Assembly (NCBI RefSeq): GCF_003609975.1
Contig: NZ_AP018400.1
Coordinates: 1,314,501 to 1,378,500 of the forward strand
Length of the DNA stretch: 64,000 nucleotides
Source of the DNA: Streptococcus ruminantium
GTDB lineage: Bacteria; Bacillota; Bacilli; Lactobacillales; Streptococcaceae
Direction: 5' to 3'
The notes beneath the pieces are model-generated. The model saw only the letters and a list, made by a program, of their open reading frames with translations, had not been told where the DNA came from and searched no databases. Below are positions 27,733 through 37,553 of this stretch, piece by piece (position 1 is the first letter of the stretch; each line of letters opens with the position of its first letter). The position numbers and the translations under genes were made by a program.

Positions 27733-30342
27733 ATGACAAAAAAGACTAGACTCTTGGCCTTAGCAGGAACAGGAATTGTTTTAGCAGGAGGTCTATATTT
27801 TGCCGTACACCAATCACCTAAACAATCTATGGAAAAAACAGATAAAATTGAGCAAAAAATAAAAGAACCACGCTCTACATCTGTAAAAAAAGAAACAGAT
27901 ACTCGCAAAAAAGTTGCAGGAATCGATTTTCCAACCGATGATGGCTTCCTCTTAGAAAATGAATCACAAATCCAAGCTAGAACAGATACAGGAATTGTGG
28001 TCGCTCATGGTGGACACTCGCATTTTCTTTTTTATTCAGATTTGAAAGGGACAAAATGGTCTTACCTAATTCCTCAGGAAGCTAGAATGGTCTCACCTAC
28101 TAGTCCGCTAGACTCAAGTGCTGCGCATCAAGGAACATCTTCGGCTCAAGGACATCACTATGTGTTCAATACGGCAGATATTGTCGCTGAAGATGCCAAC
28201 GGATATACAGTAAGACATGGTGACCATTATCATTATATTTTGAAATCAAGTTTATCAACGGATCTCAGAGCCAGTGCTCAGCAACAGTTTCAGCGCTTGC
28301 AAAATCAAGCAGGACCTAGTACAGAACGTACAGAAGCAGGTATAGCAGGAATTCATTTTCCAACCAGCGATGGCTTTCTCTTTGATGGAACTGGTATTGT
28401 CGGCAGAACAACTTATGGTTTGCGTGTCTCTCACGGAGAACACACTCATCTAGTCACTTATGACAGCTTAAAAGGGACGGCTTGGGAAAATCTTATCCCT
28501 TCACCATCACCACAGATTGATGAAAAACCGCTACCATCAGTCCCTCAGACACATGATCTATCAGCAGAAATAGCTGCTAAACGAGAACATTTAGCTAAGT
28601 CATTGGGAATATCGGTTGAGGCTGTGAAAGTAGATAAAACTGAGGATGGTTCAGTAGTTCTCAATTACCCTCACGGAGATCATAGTCACTCAATAAGTTT
28701 ATCAGAAATTGACGTGAATAAACCATTTACGAATCCAGATGAGCCGATTAAGCAGATCGAGGGTGAAACCATTGAGGAACGTAAAGAGCGCCTTATCAAA
28801 GAATACATGGAGCGTTTTAAAGTTCCTCGCGAAAATATTACCGTTGATGGTAATTATATGTCTGTTAAGCATGGAGATCATGCACATATCTATAAGATTG
28901 ATCCTAATTTACCAGACGACCCTGAGCGTGATGTAAAAACAGAAACAACGAATCTTGAAGTTGAAGAACAATTAGTTCATGGACCTTTTTATACAGAAGG
29001 ACTTATGGAGAATTTAACACGCAATGGTGTCTATCAAAAATACAAGCCAAGCGGTATTAAAAATATTAAAAACTTTATCTTATTAACATTTAGCACAAAT
29101 AGCGAATATGGTGACTTAGTCGTTAATGGTAAAAAGAATAAAAGAGTTTACTACTTGATCCGTAAGGACTTAAATTGGGAAGACTTACACATTCAACGTC
29201 CAGACGCTGTCAAACATGAAGGCAGTACCTTTAAAGGGTGGAATGCTGAACTGCCATCGCATGGAAAAATGCCTAGAGAGCACCAGTACTTCCACGTAAA
29301 ATTTACTAAAGTAAAAGAAAAACCAACCAAGAATATCTATACTCCAGCTGATGATGTATCTAATATTGATTTATCCAACTATGTTTCTGTCAAATATACT
29401 ACAATATTTAATGGCCGACTTAAATTAAACGATCGCATCCAAGGAGGATTTACCTATTTCGTAAAATCAGATTTGACTTGGAAACAAGCTAAGGAACAAG
29501 GATTGATTGCTCCGGAACCTGTCCCAAATAATGGGTATGAATTTATTGAATTTAGAAATGTTATTACCGGTGGAAAAGGGGAGAATGACCCCGTTAGCTT
29601 AACAATTAGCTTGGCTGCCTTTGGTTCAACAGCACCTCATTTAGGACCTTATATTGCAGCTAATCCCGAAAATCCAACAGATATAAATGACCCAAGCAGA
29701 CATCCTAACTATTATTGGCATGATCCCAAGCACTATGTCGCAGTTGCCTTTAAAGCCACAGAGGGTGGGCAATTGCAAACACGTCTAGGAACCAGTAAAA
29801 CAGTTGTCTACCTAGTCAGAAAAGGGTTAACACTGGAACAAGCTGGGATTTTTCCACCTGTTTTAAAACCAGAAAACGGCTATAGAAGAGATTATAGGAA
29901 ACCTGTTATTCCAGATTCTGCGTGGGATACTCCTGCCTTAGCAGATACCACCTATAATATTGATTTTGATAAGAAAGATAGTCCTCAGAAAGAGCCAAAC
30001 CACATAGAGGCAACAAAAGAGGTAACACCTCCTGTTTCTAAAGATTCAAACAAGCCTGATAAAACAGGGGACAAACAAGATACCGTAGTTCATCCAAACA
30101 ACCAATCCATTGGAGAAACTACTATTCCTGACATAGCCAAAAGTGAGTCTGAAACACCGTCTCCTTCATCACCACAGGATCAACATACCCCTAATACTTC
30201 TCATACAGTTGATAATTCTGCCCAGAATGGACATAAAGATATTTCTCGGACAATCAATGATCTTGTAAAGGAGGAACCTAAGTCTGATACTTCTCATACA
30301 ATTGATGGCTCTATTTCTGATTGGTTGAAAGAATTCGTATAG
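27733..30342 (+). CDS. htpS: Histidine triad surface protein (Pht/HtpS family)
   Basis: This 869-residue protein binds zinc at the cell surface and passes it to zinc uptake systems in related streptococci. Five HxxHxH triads are visible, with first His at about residues 92, 162, 234, 314 and 380, each in a HGxHxH context. An N-terminal hydrophobic segment (about 8-26) serves as signal or anchor; no lipobox or LPXTG is seen. Residues 400-760 hold repeated YxxxKxT-type modules; the tail has three related SHT(V/I)D segments. A perfect AdcR operator controls it. Unlike in many species, no adcAII/lmb gene is next to it. The symbol follows S. suis usage. Confidence 0.9.
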   Translation: MTKKTRLLALAGTGIVLAGGLYFAVHQSPKQSMEKTDKIEQKIKEPRSTSVKKETDTRKKVAGIDFPTDDGFLLENESQIQARTDTGIVVAHGGHSHFLFYSDLKGTKWSYLIPQEARMVSPTSPLDSSAAHQGTSSAQGHHYVFNTADIVAEDANGYTVRHGDHYHYILKSSLSTDLRASAQQQFQRLQNQAGPSTERTEAGIAGIHFPTSDGFLFDGTGIVGRTTYGLRVSHGEHTHLVTYDSLKGTAWENLIPSPSPQIDEKPLPSVPQTHDLSAEIAAKREHLAKSLGISVEAVKVDKTEDGSVVLNYPHGDHSHSISLSEIDVNKPFTNPDEPIKQIEGETIEERKERLIKEYMERFKVPRENITVDGNYMSVKHGDHAHIYKIDPNLPDDPERDVKTETTNLEVEEQLVHGPFYTEGLMENLTRNGVYQKYKPSGIKNIKNFILLTFSTNSEYGDLVVNGKKNKRVYYLIRKDLNWEDLHIQRPDAVKHEGSTFKGWNAELPSHGKMPREHQYFHVKFTKVKEKPTKNIYTPADDVSNIDLSNYVSVKYTTIFNGRLKLNDRIQGGFTYFVKSDLTWKQAKEQGLIAPEPVPNNGYEFIEFRNVITGGKGENDPVSLTISLAAFGSTAPHLGPYIAANPENPTDINDPSRHPNYYWHDPKHYVAVAFKATEGGQLQTRLGTSKTVVYLVRKGLTLEQAGIFPPVLKPENGYRRDYRKPVIPDSAWDTPALADTTYNIDFDKKDSPQKEPNHIEATKEVTPPVSKDSNKPDKTGDKQDTVVHPNNQSIGETTIPDIAKSESETPSPSSPQDQHTPNTSHTVDNSAQNGHKDISRTINDLVKEEPKSDTSHTIDGSISDWLKEFV

Positions 30343-30451
30343 AATAAACAATCTATTATCAGAGTTTTATTTTCAATCAGTGTAACTGCTTAATAAAGAG
30401 GCAGCCAGAAAAGCTGGGCTGAAGGTTTATTTACTACAATCTTATCATTCG

Positions 30452-30506
30452 AGAAAAACATTACCCAAAAACGTCCAAAGTTTAACCAGCTTTGGACGTT
30501 TTTCAA
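30452..30506. terminator. Terminator between htpS and rlmA (right copy of the duplicated element)
   Basis: A 13-bp perfect stem (AAAACGTCCAAAG/CTTTGGACGTTTT, 30468-30502) has T runs on both strands and serves converging genes. It matches the element at 27455-27505, including the CATTnCCCAAAAACGTC lead-in. Confidence 0.85.
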
Positions 30507-30511
30507 TATAC

Positions 30512-31360
30512 CTAGTTATTAGAACTCAATGTCTCTATTTTTCCCACTAAGAGCAAACCTTCAATGGTAATTTCCTTCAACTGGCTGAGATCTAGCTGGG
30601 ACTGATCCACTTGAAAAAAGAGTGGCGTCATATCTGCCAACACTTGAGCATGGGCTTGACTGATTGGCAACGTGCGACTGACTAAAATCTCCTCAATCTG
30701 CCCCATGTATGACTTGAAATAATCCACAATCTCACGGTTGTCATAAGACTCCTTGCGTAACTGTTTTTGGGCTAAATGGCGAAGCTCCTTGAGATGGTTT
30801 GGACCCGGAACCAGTTTGAAAACAGTTCCACCTTCTTTAAGTACTCTGGTAAATTCCTGATAATTGGCGGGAGAAAAAATATCCAAAATCCCATCAATAG
30901 TCTTATCTTGTATAGGTAACTTGGTCAAATCCCCGACAAACCATTTGACTGCCTTTGTACTATCTGTGCGTGCTGCCAACAAGACGGAATCCTTAGAAAT
31001 ATCAAAAGCAAGAATATCCAAGTTCATTTTCTGAGCCAACTTACGAGAATAAAATCCTTCCCCACAGCCGATGTCTAAGACTGATTGTAAGCGCAACTCA
31101 GCTATTTTCCCTTCAAGAACCTGATAGAGATGATCATAATATCCTTGTTCCAAAAAAGATTGGCGGTTTTCAAAGTTAGATTTATGATAATTAGCAGACT
31201 GTTTAACCTGAGGTGCTAGGTTGACATACCCCTGTTTGGCAATATCAAAGGTATGTCGATTTGAACAGCGTAGGCTATTTTGATCAAGACCAAGAACCTG
31301 CCTACAGTATGGGCAGGCAAAAAATTGATCGCTATTTGTAAAACGTTGGTGTTTCATCAT
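30512..31360 (-). CDS. rlmA: 23S rRNA (guanine-N1)-methyltransferase, RlmA type
   Basis: This 282-residue enzyme methylates G745/G748 of 23S rRNA. It has an N-terminal zinc finger with Cys16, Cys19, Cys32 and His36, followed by the RHTFDIAKQGYVNL sequence typical of RlmA, and a SAM domain with LDIGCGEGFYS. Gram-positive members modify G748 (RlmAII/TlrB group) and can affect tylosin and telithromycin sensitivity. The start has two ATG codons; the ribosome binding site is weak. Confidence 0.88.
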   Translation of the reverse strand: MMKHQRFTNSDQFFACPYCRQVLGLDQNSLRCSNRHTFDIAKQGYVNLAPQVKQSANYHKSNFENRQSFLEQGYYDHLYQVLEGKIAELRLQSVLDIGCGEGFYSRKLAQKMNLDILAFDISKDSVLLAARTDSTKAVKWFVGDLTKLPIQDKTIDGILDIFSPANYQEFTRVLKEGGTVFKLVPGPNHLKELRHLAQKQLRKESYDNREIVDYFKSYMGQIEEILVSRTLPISQAHAQVLADMTPLFFQVDQSQLDLSQLKEITIEGLLLVGKIETLSSNN

Positions 31361-31383
31361 AGAGTTCCACTTTCATTTGCATC

Positions 31384-31689
31384 TTATCCGAAATAAACAT
31401 CAAGAATAAATTCTGAGTTTATTGTATCAACATTTTCTAAGTCAATCTCATACCCATAGGACCATTTAGAAATAGCTTTATTTGCACTTTCTATCCAAAA
31501 TAATTTATCAAAATCAGCATCAATGCCGAACAGAACTTTTCTGTAAGTCTCTTTTCTGTCAAAGCAAACTAATTTGCACTTAACAGCAGTCGGGTTTTCT
31601 TCAGCATACCGAGCCAATTTTTGACGAATAACCTTACTGATACTATCCCAGCGTAATTTAGGATCCGGCTCTTTACTGTTAATTATCAT
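31384..31689 (-). CDS. Uncharacterised 101-residue protein coupled to the ABC-F gene
   Basis: I do not recognise this 101-residue protein. It is soluble and mixed in charge, beginning MIINSKEPDPKLRWDSI, with a central KLVCFDRKETYRKVLFGID. Its GGAG site lies inside the last codons of the upstream ABC-F gene and the gap between them is 4 bp, so the two are cotranscribed and probably coupled. It is followed by rlmA after 23 bp. Codon use is like that of its neighbours, so it is probably a real gene. Confidence 0.65.
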   Translation of the reverse strand: MIINSKEPDPKLRWDSISKVIRQKLARYAEENPTAVKCKLVCFDRKETYRKVLFGIDADFDKLFWIESANKAISKWSYGYEIDLENVDTINSEFILDVYFG

Positions 31690-31693
31690 ACAT

Positions 31694-33583
31694 CTACTCC
31701 ACTAGGACTGCCCATTCTTCCATAAGATTTTCTTGTTGATGAGTCAGTTGGTCGATTTCCTTTTGGTAATCGGTCAACTGACCAAGGTCATTGGTTTCTA
31801 ACATAGCTTGATTGAGCTCATTCAAGCGGTTTTCGATGGTATCAATTTCCGCCTCGATTTGTTCTACACGGCGTGCTAATTTGCGTTGTTCTTTCTGATT
31901 TTCCTTTTGAGCTTGGTAGTCCATAGCTCCGACAGATTGGCTAGTCGTTTCTATTTGTACAGACTGATTTTCTGCTTCTAGCTCTGCCTTTTTCTCTAAG
32001 TAATAATCATAGTCGCCCAAGTAGAGCATGGAGCCTGTTTCTGAAATCTCCAAGACTTTGGTGGCAATGCGGTTGATAAAATAACGATCATGGCTGACAA
32101 AGAGTAGTGTACCATCGAACTCAATGAGGGCATTCTCCAAGACTTCTTTACTGTCAATGTCTAAATGGTTCGTTGGCTCATCCAGCACGAGAAAATTATT
32201 ATTTTCCATAGAAAGTTTAGCAAGAAGTAACCGAGCTTTTTCACCACCAGAAAGCATGGAAACCGACTTTTTGACATCATCTCCTGAAAAGAGGAAAGCA
32301 CCAAGACGATTACGAATATCCACTTCCGGCAAGGTCGGAAAGGCTGACCAAAGCTCTTCGAGGATGGTGTTAGATGGCGTTAGAGCAGCCTGTGTTTGGT
32401 CATAGTAGCCCAACTCAACATTAGCACCAAGCTTAGCATCTCCTTTTATGAACGGAATGGATCCCACAATAGATTTGAGTAAGGTTGTTTTACCTATACC
32501 ATTTGGTCCAACAATAGCAATGGCATCTAGTTTGCGTTGATCAATAGAGATTGGTTGGGAAAGGACAACTCCATCATAGCCCACTGCTGCCTCCTCAACT
32601 GTCAAGACAATGTTACCCGAAGGCTTATCCGATTGAAAGGTCATGGTAGCAGATTTCCTACCTAGCATTGGCTTATCCAAGCGATCCATCTTTTCCAACT
32701 GCTTGCGTCTGGCTTGGGCACGCTTGGTAGTTGAAGCACGGACGATATTTTTTTGGACAAAATCTTCTAGCTTTGCAATCTCCTTTTGCTGCTTTTCGTA
32801 GTTTTGTAGCTCTGTCTGTAATTTTTGTTCTTTTAATTCGACAAACTGTGAGTAATTGCCCACATAACGATCTAAGGAATGTTTCGTTAGATCAAGAGTA
32901 ATCGTTGCTACTTTATCCAAAAAATAGCGATCATGGCTAACAATGATGATTGCTCCCTTATAGTGAAGCAAATAATTTTCTAGCCAAGCAATAGTCTCAA
33001 TATCCAGATGATTAGTTGGCTCGTCTAATACCAAGAGTTCTGGGCTCTCCAAGAGCATTTTCGCCAAAGCTAACCGAGTGTTTTGACCACCAGACAACTC
33101 AGAAATTTTCATATTCCACATGGCTTGGTCGAACTTGAATCCATTCAAAATAGCACGAATATCAGCCTCATAGTTGAAACCGCCAGCCAGACGAAATTCC
33201 TCAGACAAGCTATCGTAAGTCTTCATGAGCTGGTCTAAGTCACTACCAGATAGGCTCCCCATTTGTTCTTCCATGTCACGCAGGCGTTTTTCAATCATCC
33301 GCACATCATCAAAAACGTGGAGCATTTCATCATAGATTGTATTTTCCGACTTAAAGCGACTATCCTGTGCCAGATATGAAAGAGAAAGACTACGCTTGGT
33401 CGAAATCTCACCACTAGTCGCTGCTTCTTCTCCTACAAGAATTTTCAATAGAGTAGACTTTCCCGCACCATTTTTACCAACAAGAGCAATCCGGTCCCTT
33501 TCATCCACTTGAATATTGATATTATTAAATAAAACTTCACCCGCAAAGGAGCGTGCGATCTTGTTTCCGCTTAGAATAATCAT
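31694..33583 (-). CDS. ABC-F family ATPase (YdiF/EttA-like)
   Basis: This 629-residue protein has two ABC domains: GKNGAGKST, LSGGQNTR and LVLDEPTNHLD in the first; GPNGIGKTT, LSGGEKAR and LVLDEPTNHLD in the second. A charged linker (about residues 240-300) and a C-terminal coiled coil (from about 545, rich in Glu, Gln and Arg) match the YdiF/Uup group. Members act on the ribosome. The frame is open to 33670, but homology starts at ATG 33583, which lies only 6 nt after an extended -10 box and has no Shine-Dalgarno. Confidence 0.85.
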   Translation of the reverse strand: MIILSGNKIARSFAGEVLFNNINIQVDERDRIALVGKNGAGKSTLLKILVGEEAATSGEISTKRSLSLSYLAQDSRFKSENTIYDEMLHVFDDVRMIEKRLRDMEEQMGSLSGSDLDQLMKTYDSLSEEFRLAGGFNYEADIRAILNGFKFDQAMWNMKISELSGGQNTRLALAKMLLESPELLVLDEPTNHLDIETIAWLENYLLHYKGAIIIVSHDRYFLDKVATITLDLTKHSLDRYVGNYSQFVELKEQKLQTELQNYEKQQKEIAKLEDFVQKNIVRASTTKRAQARRKQLEKMDRLDKPMLGRKSATMTFQSDKPSGNIVLTVEEAAVGYDGVVLSQPISIDQRKLDAIAIVGPNGIGKTTLLKSIVGSIPFIKGDAKLGANVELGYYDQTQAALTPSNTILEELWSAFPTLPEVDIRNRLGAFLFSGDDVKKSVSMLSGGEKARLLLAKLSMENNNFLVLDEPTNHLDIDSKEVLENALIEFDGTLLFVSHDRYFINRIATKVLEISETGSMLYLGDYDYYLEKKAELEAENQSVQIETTSQSVGAMDYQAQKENQKEQRKLARRVEQIEAEIDTIENRLNELNQAMLETNDLGQLTDYQKEIDQLTHQQENLMEEWAVLVE

Positions 33584-33589
33584 AGAGAT

Positions 33590-33598
33590 ATTGTACCA
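33590..33598 (-). promoter_or_regulatory. Extended -10 box 6 nt before the ABC-F gene (leaderless mRNA)
   Basis: The minus strand reads TATGGTACAAT, then ATCTCT, then ATG (33583). A start site 6-7 nt after the -10 box would coincide with the start codon. Confidence 0.5.
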
Positions 33599-33683
33599 TA
33601 ATTTTGTGAGGTATTGGTATTCCTTTTTCAATTCACAAAAAAACAGTAACTTTTCAGCTACTGTCTTCATCCATTTTGTCCCA

Positions 33684-34040
33684 TCAACCTAAACCACTAA
33701 GTAACTCCTTGTTTTGCCAAAGTAAATAGAGACCCCCTCCTATGATAATCAGCATGAGGATAAACTTTATTACACCTTTGACAAAGCGGATAAGCACCAA
33801 TAAAATCATTGATACAATCAACCAGCCCCAAGCTGAAGAATGTAAGAGTGATTCCATTCCAGCAAGACTGCTACCTGCTAAGAAACGGATAGGAGATGGA
33901 ATTTTTTCTAACCAGTCCGCTGAAACACCAAGTTGGTCTATAATAGACTGGCCACTTGTTTTGAGCCAAGTAAAAATTCCTGCATTGTAGACGAAAAGCA
34001 GAACCTGCTCAGGATAACGTTTAATCAAATTAAGAATCAT
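33684..34040 (-). CDS. Small membrane protein of unknown function
   Basis: This 118-residue protein has two hydrophobic segments near the C-terminus (WGWLIVSMILLVLIRF and FILMLIIIGGGLYLLW) and a short hydrophobic patch near residue 15. I do not recognise a family. A modest AAGGGAA site precedes the ATG. The gene lies between an ABC-F gene and an esterase gene, all on the minus strand, with 160 bp separating it from the esterase gene. Confidence 0.65.
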   Translation of the reverse strand: MILNLIKRYPEQVLLFVYNAGIFTWLKTSGQSIIDQLGVSADWLEKIPSPIRFLAGSSLAGMESLLHSSAWGWLIVSMILLVLIRFVKGVIKFILMLIIIGGGLYLLWQNKELLSGLG

Positions 34041-34200
34041 TTAATAGTGTAATTCCCTTCTGTAATAATCATAAAAGATAAGGCAGGCCTTTGCAACATA
34101 TAGACAATCGAAATAGAGCGTAGAATATTTGCCTTACACTAATATCTCTACAATAGAAATAAATGTCAGTATAGGCCCATTTGAACTCTTCCTTAAAGTT

Positions 34201-34977
34201 CTAGGATAACCTTTCTTCCAGTTCAAAGTCAATAGGTAACCAGGCTAAAACTTTCTCTATCTGCTGGTTCCAGTAGTACCATTCATGTTTGCCAGGTCCG
34301 ATACTTGCTTCAATATTCAAGCCTAGATTTTTCAACTGACGAACGGCTTTTTCATGACCTTCAAAAAGAAAGTCTTCCTCTCCACACCAGGCATAAAATT
34401 TTGTCTTTTTGTCTGATTGCTTGGCAATTTCCAGCAAATTATTTGGATTTTTAACATTTGAAATGTCACCAAATACACCACTCCAGTAATTGAAACTACC
34501 GAGTTCTTCTGCCGCTGGATTATCAAAATCAAAATACAGAGCACCAGACAAGGAGGCTGCGTAAGAAAAACGATTGGTAGACATGGCTATCTTGAAAGCT
34601 CCATAGCCTCCCATAGATAGACCGGCAATAAAATTTTTCTCTCGCTTATCCGACATATTAGGGAAGAAACGCTTGAGGATTTGTGGTAGTTCTACTGCAA
34701 TAGCATCAAAGTAGTCCATTCCGTAGGTCGTGTTGGTATACCAGCCCTTGTCCGTATTTACCATAACGACAATAAGATTGGTATAGCGCACCAACCGCTC
34801 AATGGTCGAACGATTGAGCCAGGAATCATGATTGCCACCCATCCCATGCAAAAGATAGAGGACTGGAATATCTGTATCATCAGGATTTTCCACCCGATTG
34901 CGATCCGGGTAGAGAACATTGACCTGTCTGGACATGTCTAGTACCTCTGAATGATACTCAAGTTTCATAATAGCCAT
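34201..34977 (-). CDS. estA: Tributyrin esterase (EstA-like)
   Basis: This 258-residue alpha/beta hydrolase has an oxyanion region YLLHGMGG, the nucleophile elbow GLSMGGYGA and a C-terminal GKHEWYYW that carries the catalytic His. It belongs to the S-formylglutathione-hydrolase/EstA group, known in lactic acid bacteria as a tributyrin esterase of short-chain esters and, in pneumococcus, acting on acetylated sialic acid. The start at 34977 follows GGAG at 8 nt; the frame is open to 35028. No signal peptide is seen. Confidence 0.82.
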   Translation of the reverse strand: MAIMKLEYHSEVLDMSRQVNVLYPDRNRVENPDDTDIPVLYLLHGMGGNHDSWLNRSTIERLVRYTNLIVVMVNTDKGWYTNTTYGMDYFDAIAVELPQILKRFFPNMSDKREKNFIAGLSMGGYGAFKIAMSTNRFSYAASLSGALYFDFDNPAAEELGSFNYWSGVFGDISNVKNPNNLLEIAKQSDKKTKFYAWCGEEDFLFEGHEKAVRQLKNLGLNIEASIGPGKHEWYYWNQQIEKVLAWLPIDFELEERLS

Positions 34978-35083
34978 GATCAATTCTCCTATTCTAAAGA
35001 GCCCGAGTTTCCTCTGGCTCTTATACAATTTTGTACCTATAGTCGATAAAAACTAAGTGCTTTTCAAAGAAAATAGAACTTTT

Positions 35084-36745
35084 TTACTTAACTTCCATAA
35101 TCACTGGTAGGATGGCAGGGCGACGTTTAGTTTGGTCAAAAAGGAACTTCGAGAGACTATCACGAACAGCACTCTTTAACTCTGTCCAATCAAAACTATC
35201 CTTCGTAAAATAATTTTCTACCGTTGCATTAACTAATTCTGAAGCTTCTCGCAGAATGTCCTTACTCTTTTTGACGTAGACAAAACCACGTGTATTGACC
35301 TTGGCTTTAGAAATAATTTTCTTTTCACGGCGGTTAACGGTAATGGCAACAATGAAAATACCGTCTTCAGAGAGGATTTTCCGGTCACGAAGGACAATAT
35401 TTCCAACATCACCCATGGCATTTCCATCAATCATGACATCACCAGCAGGAACCGCTCCGCTATGGACAAAATCACCCGCTTCAAAGGACATAACATCACC
35501 ACGTTTAACAATGATAATATTCTCTGGAAACATGCCAATCTCTAGTGCAGCCTTGGCATGAGCATCAAGTTGACGGTACTCTCCCTGAACCGGGAAGAGA
35601 TACTTAGGTTTCATAATGTTGAGCATCAATTGCAAATCACGCGCATTTCCATGTCCAGACACATGGAGGTTTTTGGTAATAGATTTGACCGTTCCGCCAG
35701 CCTTGTAAATCAGGTTTTCCACACGAGCAACTACTGCTTCTTTTGAAATACTTGGTGTTGTAACAATGTAGACTAAATCACCATCTTTGATTTCAACATA
35801 GCGGTGCCTACCAATAGCCATCTTACGTAAACCATTCAATGGTTCACCCATGCGACCTGTTTCTAGAATAATCAGTTCATGTTCTTCATACTTGCCCATA
35901 TCCTTAGGCTTAACTAAGAGATGTTCACTAACGAGACGAAGTTTTTTCAACTGAATAGCTGTACGAACAATGTTTTCTACGTCATATCCCGTCAAAACAA
36001 CACGACGCCCAGTTGCCTCAGCCGCATCAAAAATCTGTTGGATGCGAACAATATTGCTGGCTACAGCTGCAACAATCACACGACCATCACAGTCTGCAAT
36101 GGTATTAAGAATTTCTTCGCCTGCTTCGTGCATGCTAGCTAATTGAATACTGCTGTCAGCATTGGCTGAGTCGGATAAGAGGGCTAGAACTCCTTCATTT
36201 CCGATTTCAGCTAAACGACCAAAATCGGTTCGATAAAACTCGTCTGCTGCTTGGTCAAACTTGAAATCTCCTGTATAGACGATATTTCCTTCGTTAGTTT
36301 TGACAACAATTCCTAAACTCTCTGGAATAGAGTGAGTCGTTTGGAAGAAGGAAACGACTGAATCACCGAAATCAATTTCTGTCTCTGCATTGATAATATG
36401 AAAATCGTTAAATTTCTTTGTTGCATTGTTACTTTTGACCAACAATTTAGCCAATTCAATAGTCAAATGTGAACCAAATACTGGAACCTTCACTTTTTCC
36501 AAAAGATAAGGAAGTGCTCCGATGGCATCTGCGTGTCCATGTGTCAGAAAGACTCCTGCCACACGATGTTTATTTTCTTCCAGATAGTCAAAATTTGGGA
36601 CAACTACATCGACACCCAATTGTTCATTTTCAGGATACTTTGCTCCGGCATCTAGAATAAAAATATGTTCATTCACCTCGGCAATATAGAGGTTTTTTCC
36701 ATTCTCACGTACACCACCGAGGGCCATGATTTTTATGGTAGTCAT
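35084..36745 (-). CDS. rnjB: Ribonuclease J2
   Basis: This 553-residue protein has the beta-lactamase/beta-CASP/RNase J layout. The metal motif reads THGHADA (residues 68-74): His69, His71 and Asp73 are kept, but the last His of HxHxDH is Ala74 and the preceding Glu is Ala72. This degenerate form is known for RNase J2, the less active partner of RNase J1 in the mRNA-decay complex. The ATG has GGAG upstream. It is expected to act in the cytoplasm with RnjA, which is not in this window. Confidence 0.9.
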   Translation of the reverse strand: MTTIKIMALGGVRENGKNLYIAEVNEHIFILDAGAKYPENEQLGVDVVVPNFDYLEENKHRVAGVFLTHGHADAIGALPYLLEKVKVPVFGSHLTIELAKLLVKSNNATKKFNDFHIINAETEIDFGDSVVSFFQTTHSIPESLGIVVKTNEGNIVYTGDFKFDQAADEFYRTDFGRLAEIGNEGVLALLSDSANADSSIQLASMHEAGEEILNTIADCDGRVIVAAVASNIVRIQQIFDAAEATGRRVVLTGYDVENIVRTAIQLKKLRLVSEHLLVKPKDMGKYEEHELIILETGRMGEPLNGLRKMAIGRHRYVEIKDGDLVYIVTTPSISKEAVVARVENLIYKAGGTVKSITKNLHVSGHGNARDLQLMLNIMKPKYLFPVQGEYRQLDAHAKAALEIGMFPENIIIVKRGDVMSFEAGDFVHSGAVPAGDVMIDGNAMGDVGNIVLRDRKILSEDGIFIVAITVNRREKKIISKAKVNTRGFVYVKKSKDILREASELVNATVENYFTKDSFDWTELKSAVRDSLSKFLFDQTKRRPAILPVIMEVK

Positions 36746-36882
36746 GTTTACTCCTTTGTGGACATCTTACAGATGTCTCATTATTTTTTTACTAACGGTC
36801 CTTGGAAGGTCTCCCAAGTCGAATTACAGTCTGCTAAATAGCTATCACTATCATTATACATTTTTTCAGGAAAATTTACAAA

Positions 36883-36909
36883 AAACTCTGCTGAAAATCA
36901 ACAGAGTTT
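36883..36909 (-). terminator. Terminator downstream of the YbaK/PrdX gene
   Basis: An 8-bp stem (AAACTCTG/CAGAGTTT) is followed on the minus strand by a T run. Confidence 0.75.
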
Positions 36910-36979
36910 CCCCTTATCTCTAACCGTAATCTTTCTTCAGACAGGAAACTTCCTCACTTTCACCCCAGTATCATCATCC

Positions 36980-37462
36980 TCATAGTTCAATGATATGGGC
37001 TGTAAAACCGATTTCTTCTACGAATCGTAATACATCTTCTGTCTTTATAAAAATAGTCTTAGTATTGACATTAGGATGGAAGGTCAAGATAGGATCCGAT
37101 AGAATTTCCTTATCAAAATAAACTTGAATATCTCTTTCAGGATTATTCAGCAAACCAAATACAGATACAACGCCAGCAGGCAGCTGCATTTTTTCCATCA
37201 GGCTATCGCTTGATGCCATCCGAATACGATTAGCTCCAACCAACTCACGAAACAAGTCCATATCCAACTGTTTTTGGTCATCCATAATCAGTAAATAATA
37301 GGCTGTTTTCTTCTTATTTGTCAGAAACATGGACTTAGTACGGACTCCTTCTAGTCCTTCAATATAACGATCCGCGTCTTGCGTTGTCAGAGCTGCAGGA
37401 TGCTCTACGATTTCATAATTCATTCCCAGTTGTGCTAACCGTTCAAAAACAAGATTTTCCAT
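36980..37462 (-). CDS. Prolyl-tRNA editing protein, YbaK/PrdX family
   Basis: This 160-residue single-domain protein matches the YbaK/EbsC aminoacyl-tRNA deacylase fold, most like ProX/PrdX, which frees tRNA-Pro mischarged with Ala. Visible features are VEHPAALTTQDAD near residue 20, TKSMFLTNKKK with the conserved Lys near 45, and SVFGLLNNPERDIQVYFDKE. It is the size of free-standing editing domains and stands alone between two terminators. The substrate is inferred from the family. Confidence 0.82.
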   Translation of the reverse strand: MENLVFERLAQLGMNYEIVEHPAALTTQDADRYIEGLEGVRTKSMFLTNKKKTAYYLLIMDDQKQLDMDLFRELVGANRIRMASSDSLMEKMQLPAGVVSVFGLLNNPERDIQVYFDKEILSDPILTFHPNVNTKTIFIKTEDVLRFVEEIGFTAHIIEL

Positions 37463-37533
37463 AATGAGGCCTCATCTAGATGTTAGTTAAATTATACCTT
37501 ATTTCGCGATAAAACCAAAGGATAATGTAAAAA

Positions 37534-37551
37534 GTCTGGATTATCCCAGAC
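37534..37551 (-). terminator. Terminator of the trpXYZ operon
   Basis: A stem (GTCTGG/CCAGAC) with a short loop is followed on the minus strand by TTTTTA, directly after the last stop codon of the operon. Confidence 0.75.
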
Positions 37552-37553
37552 CT

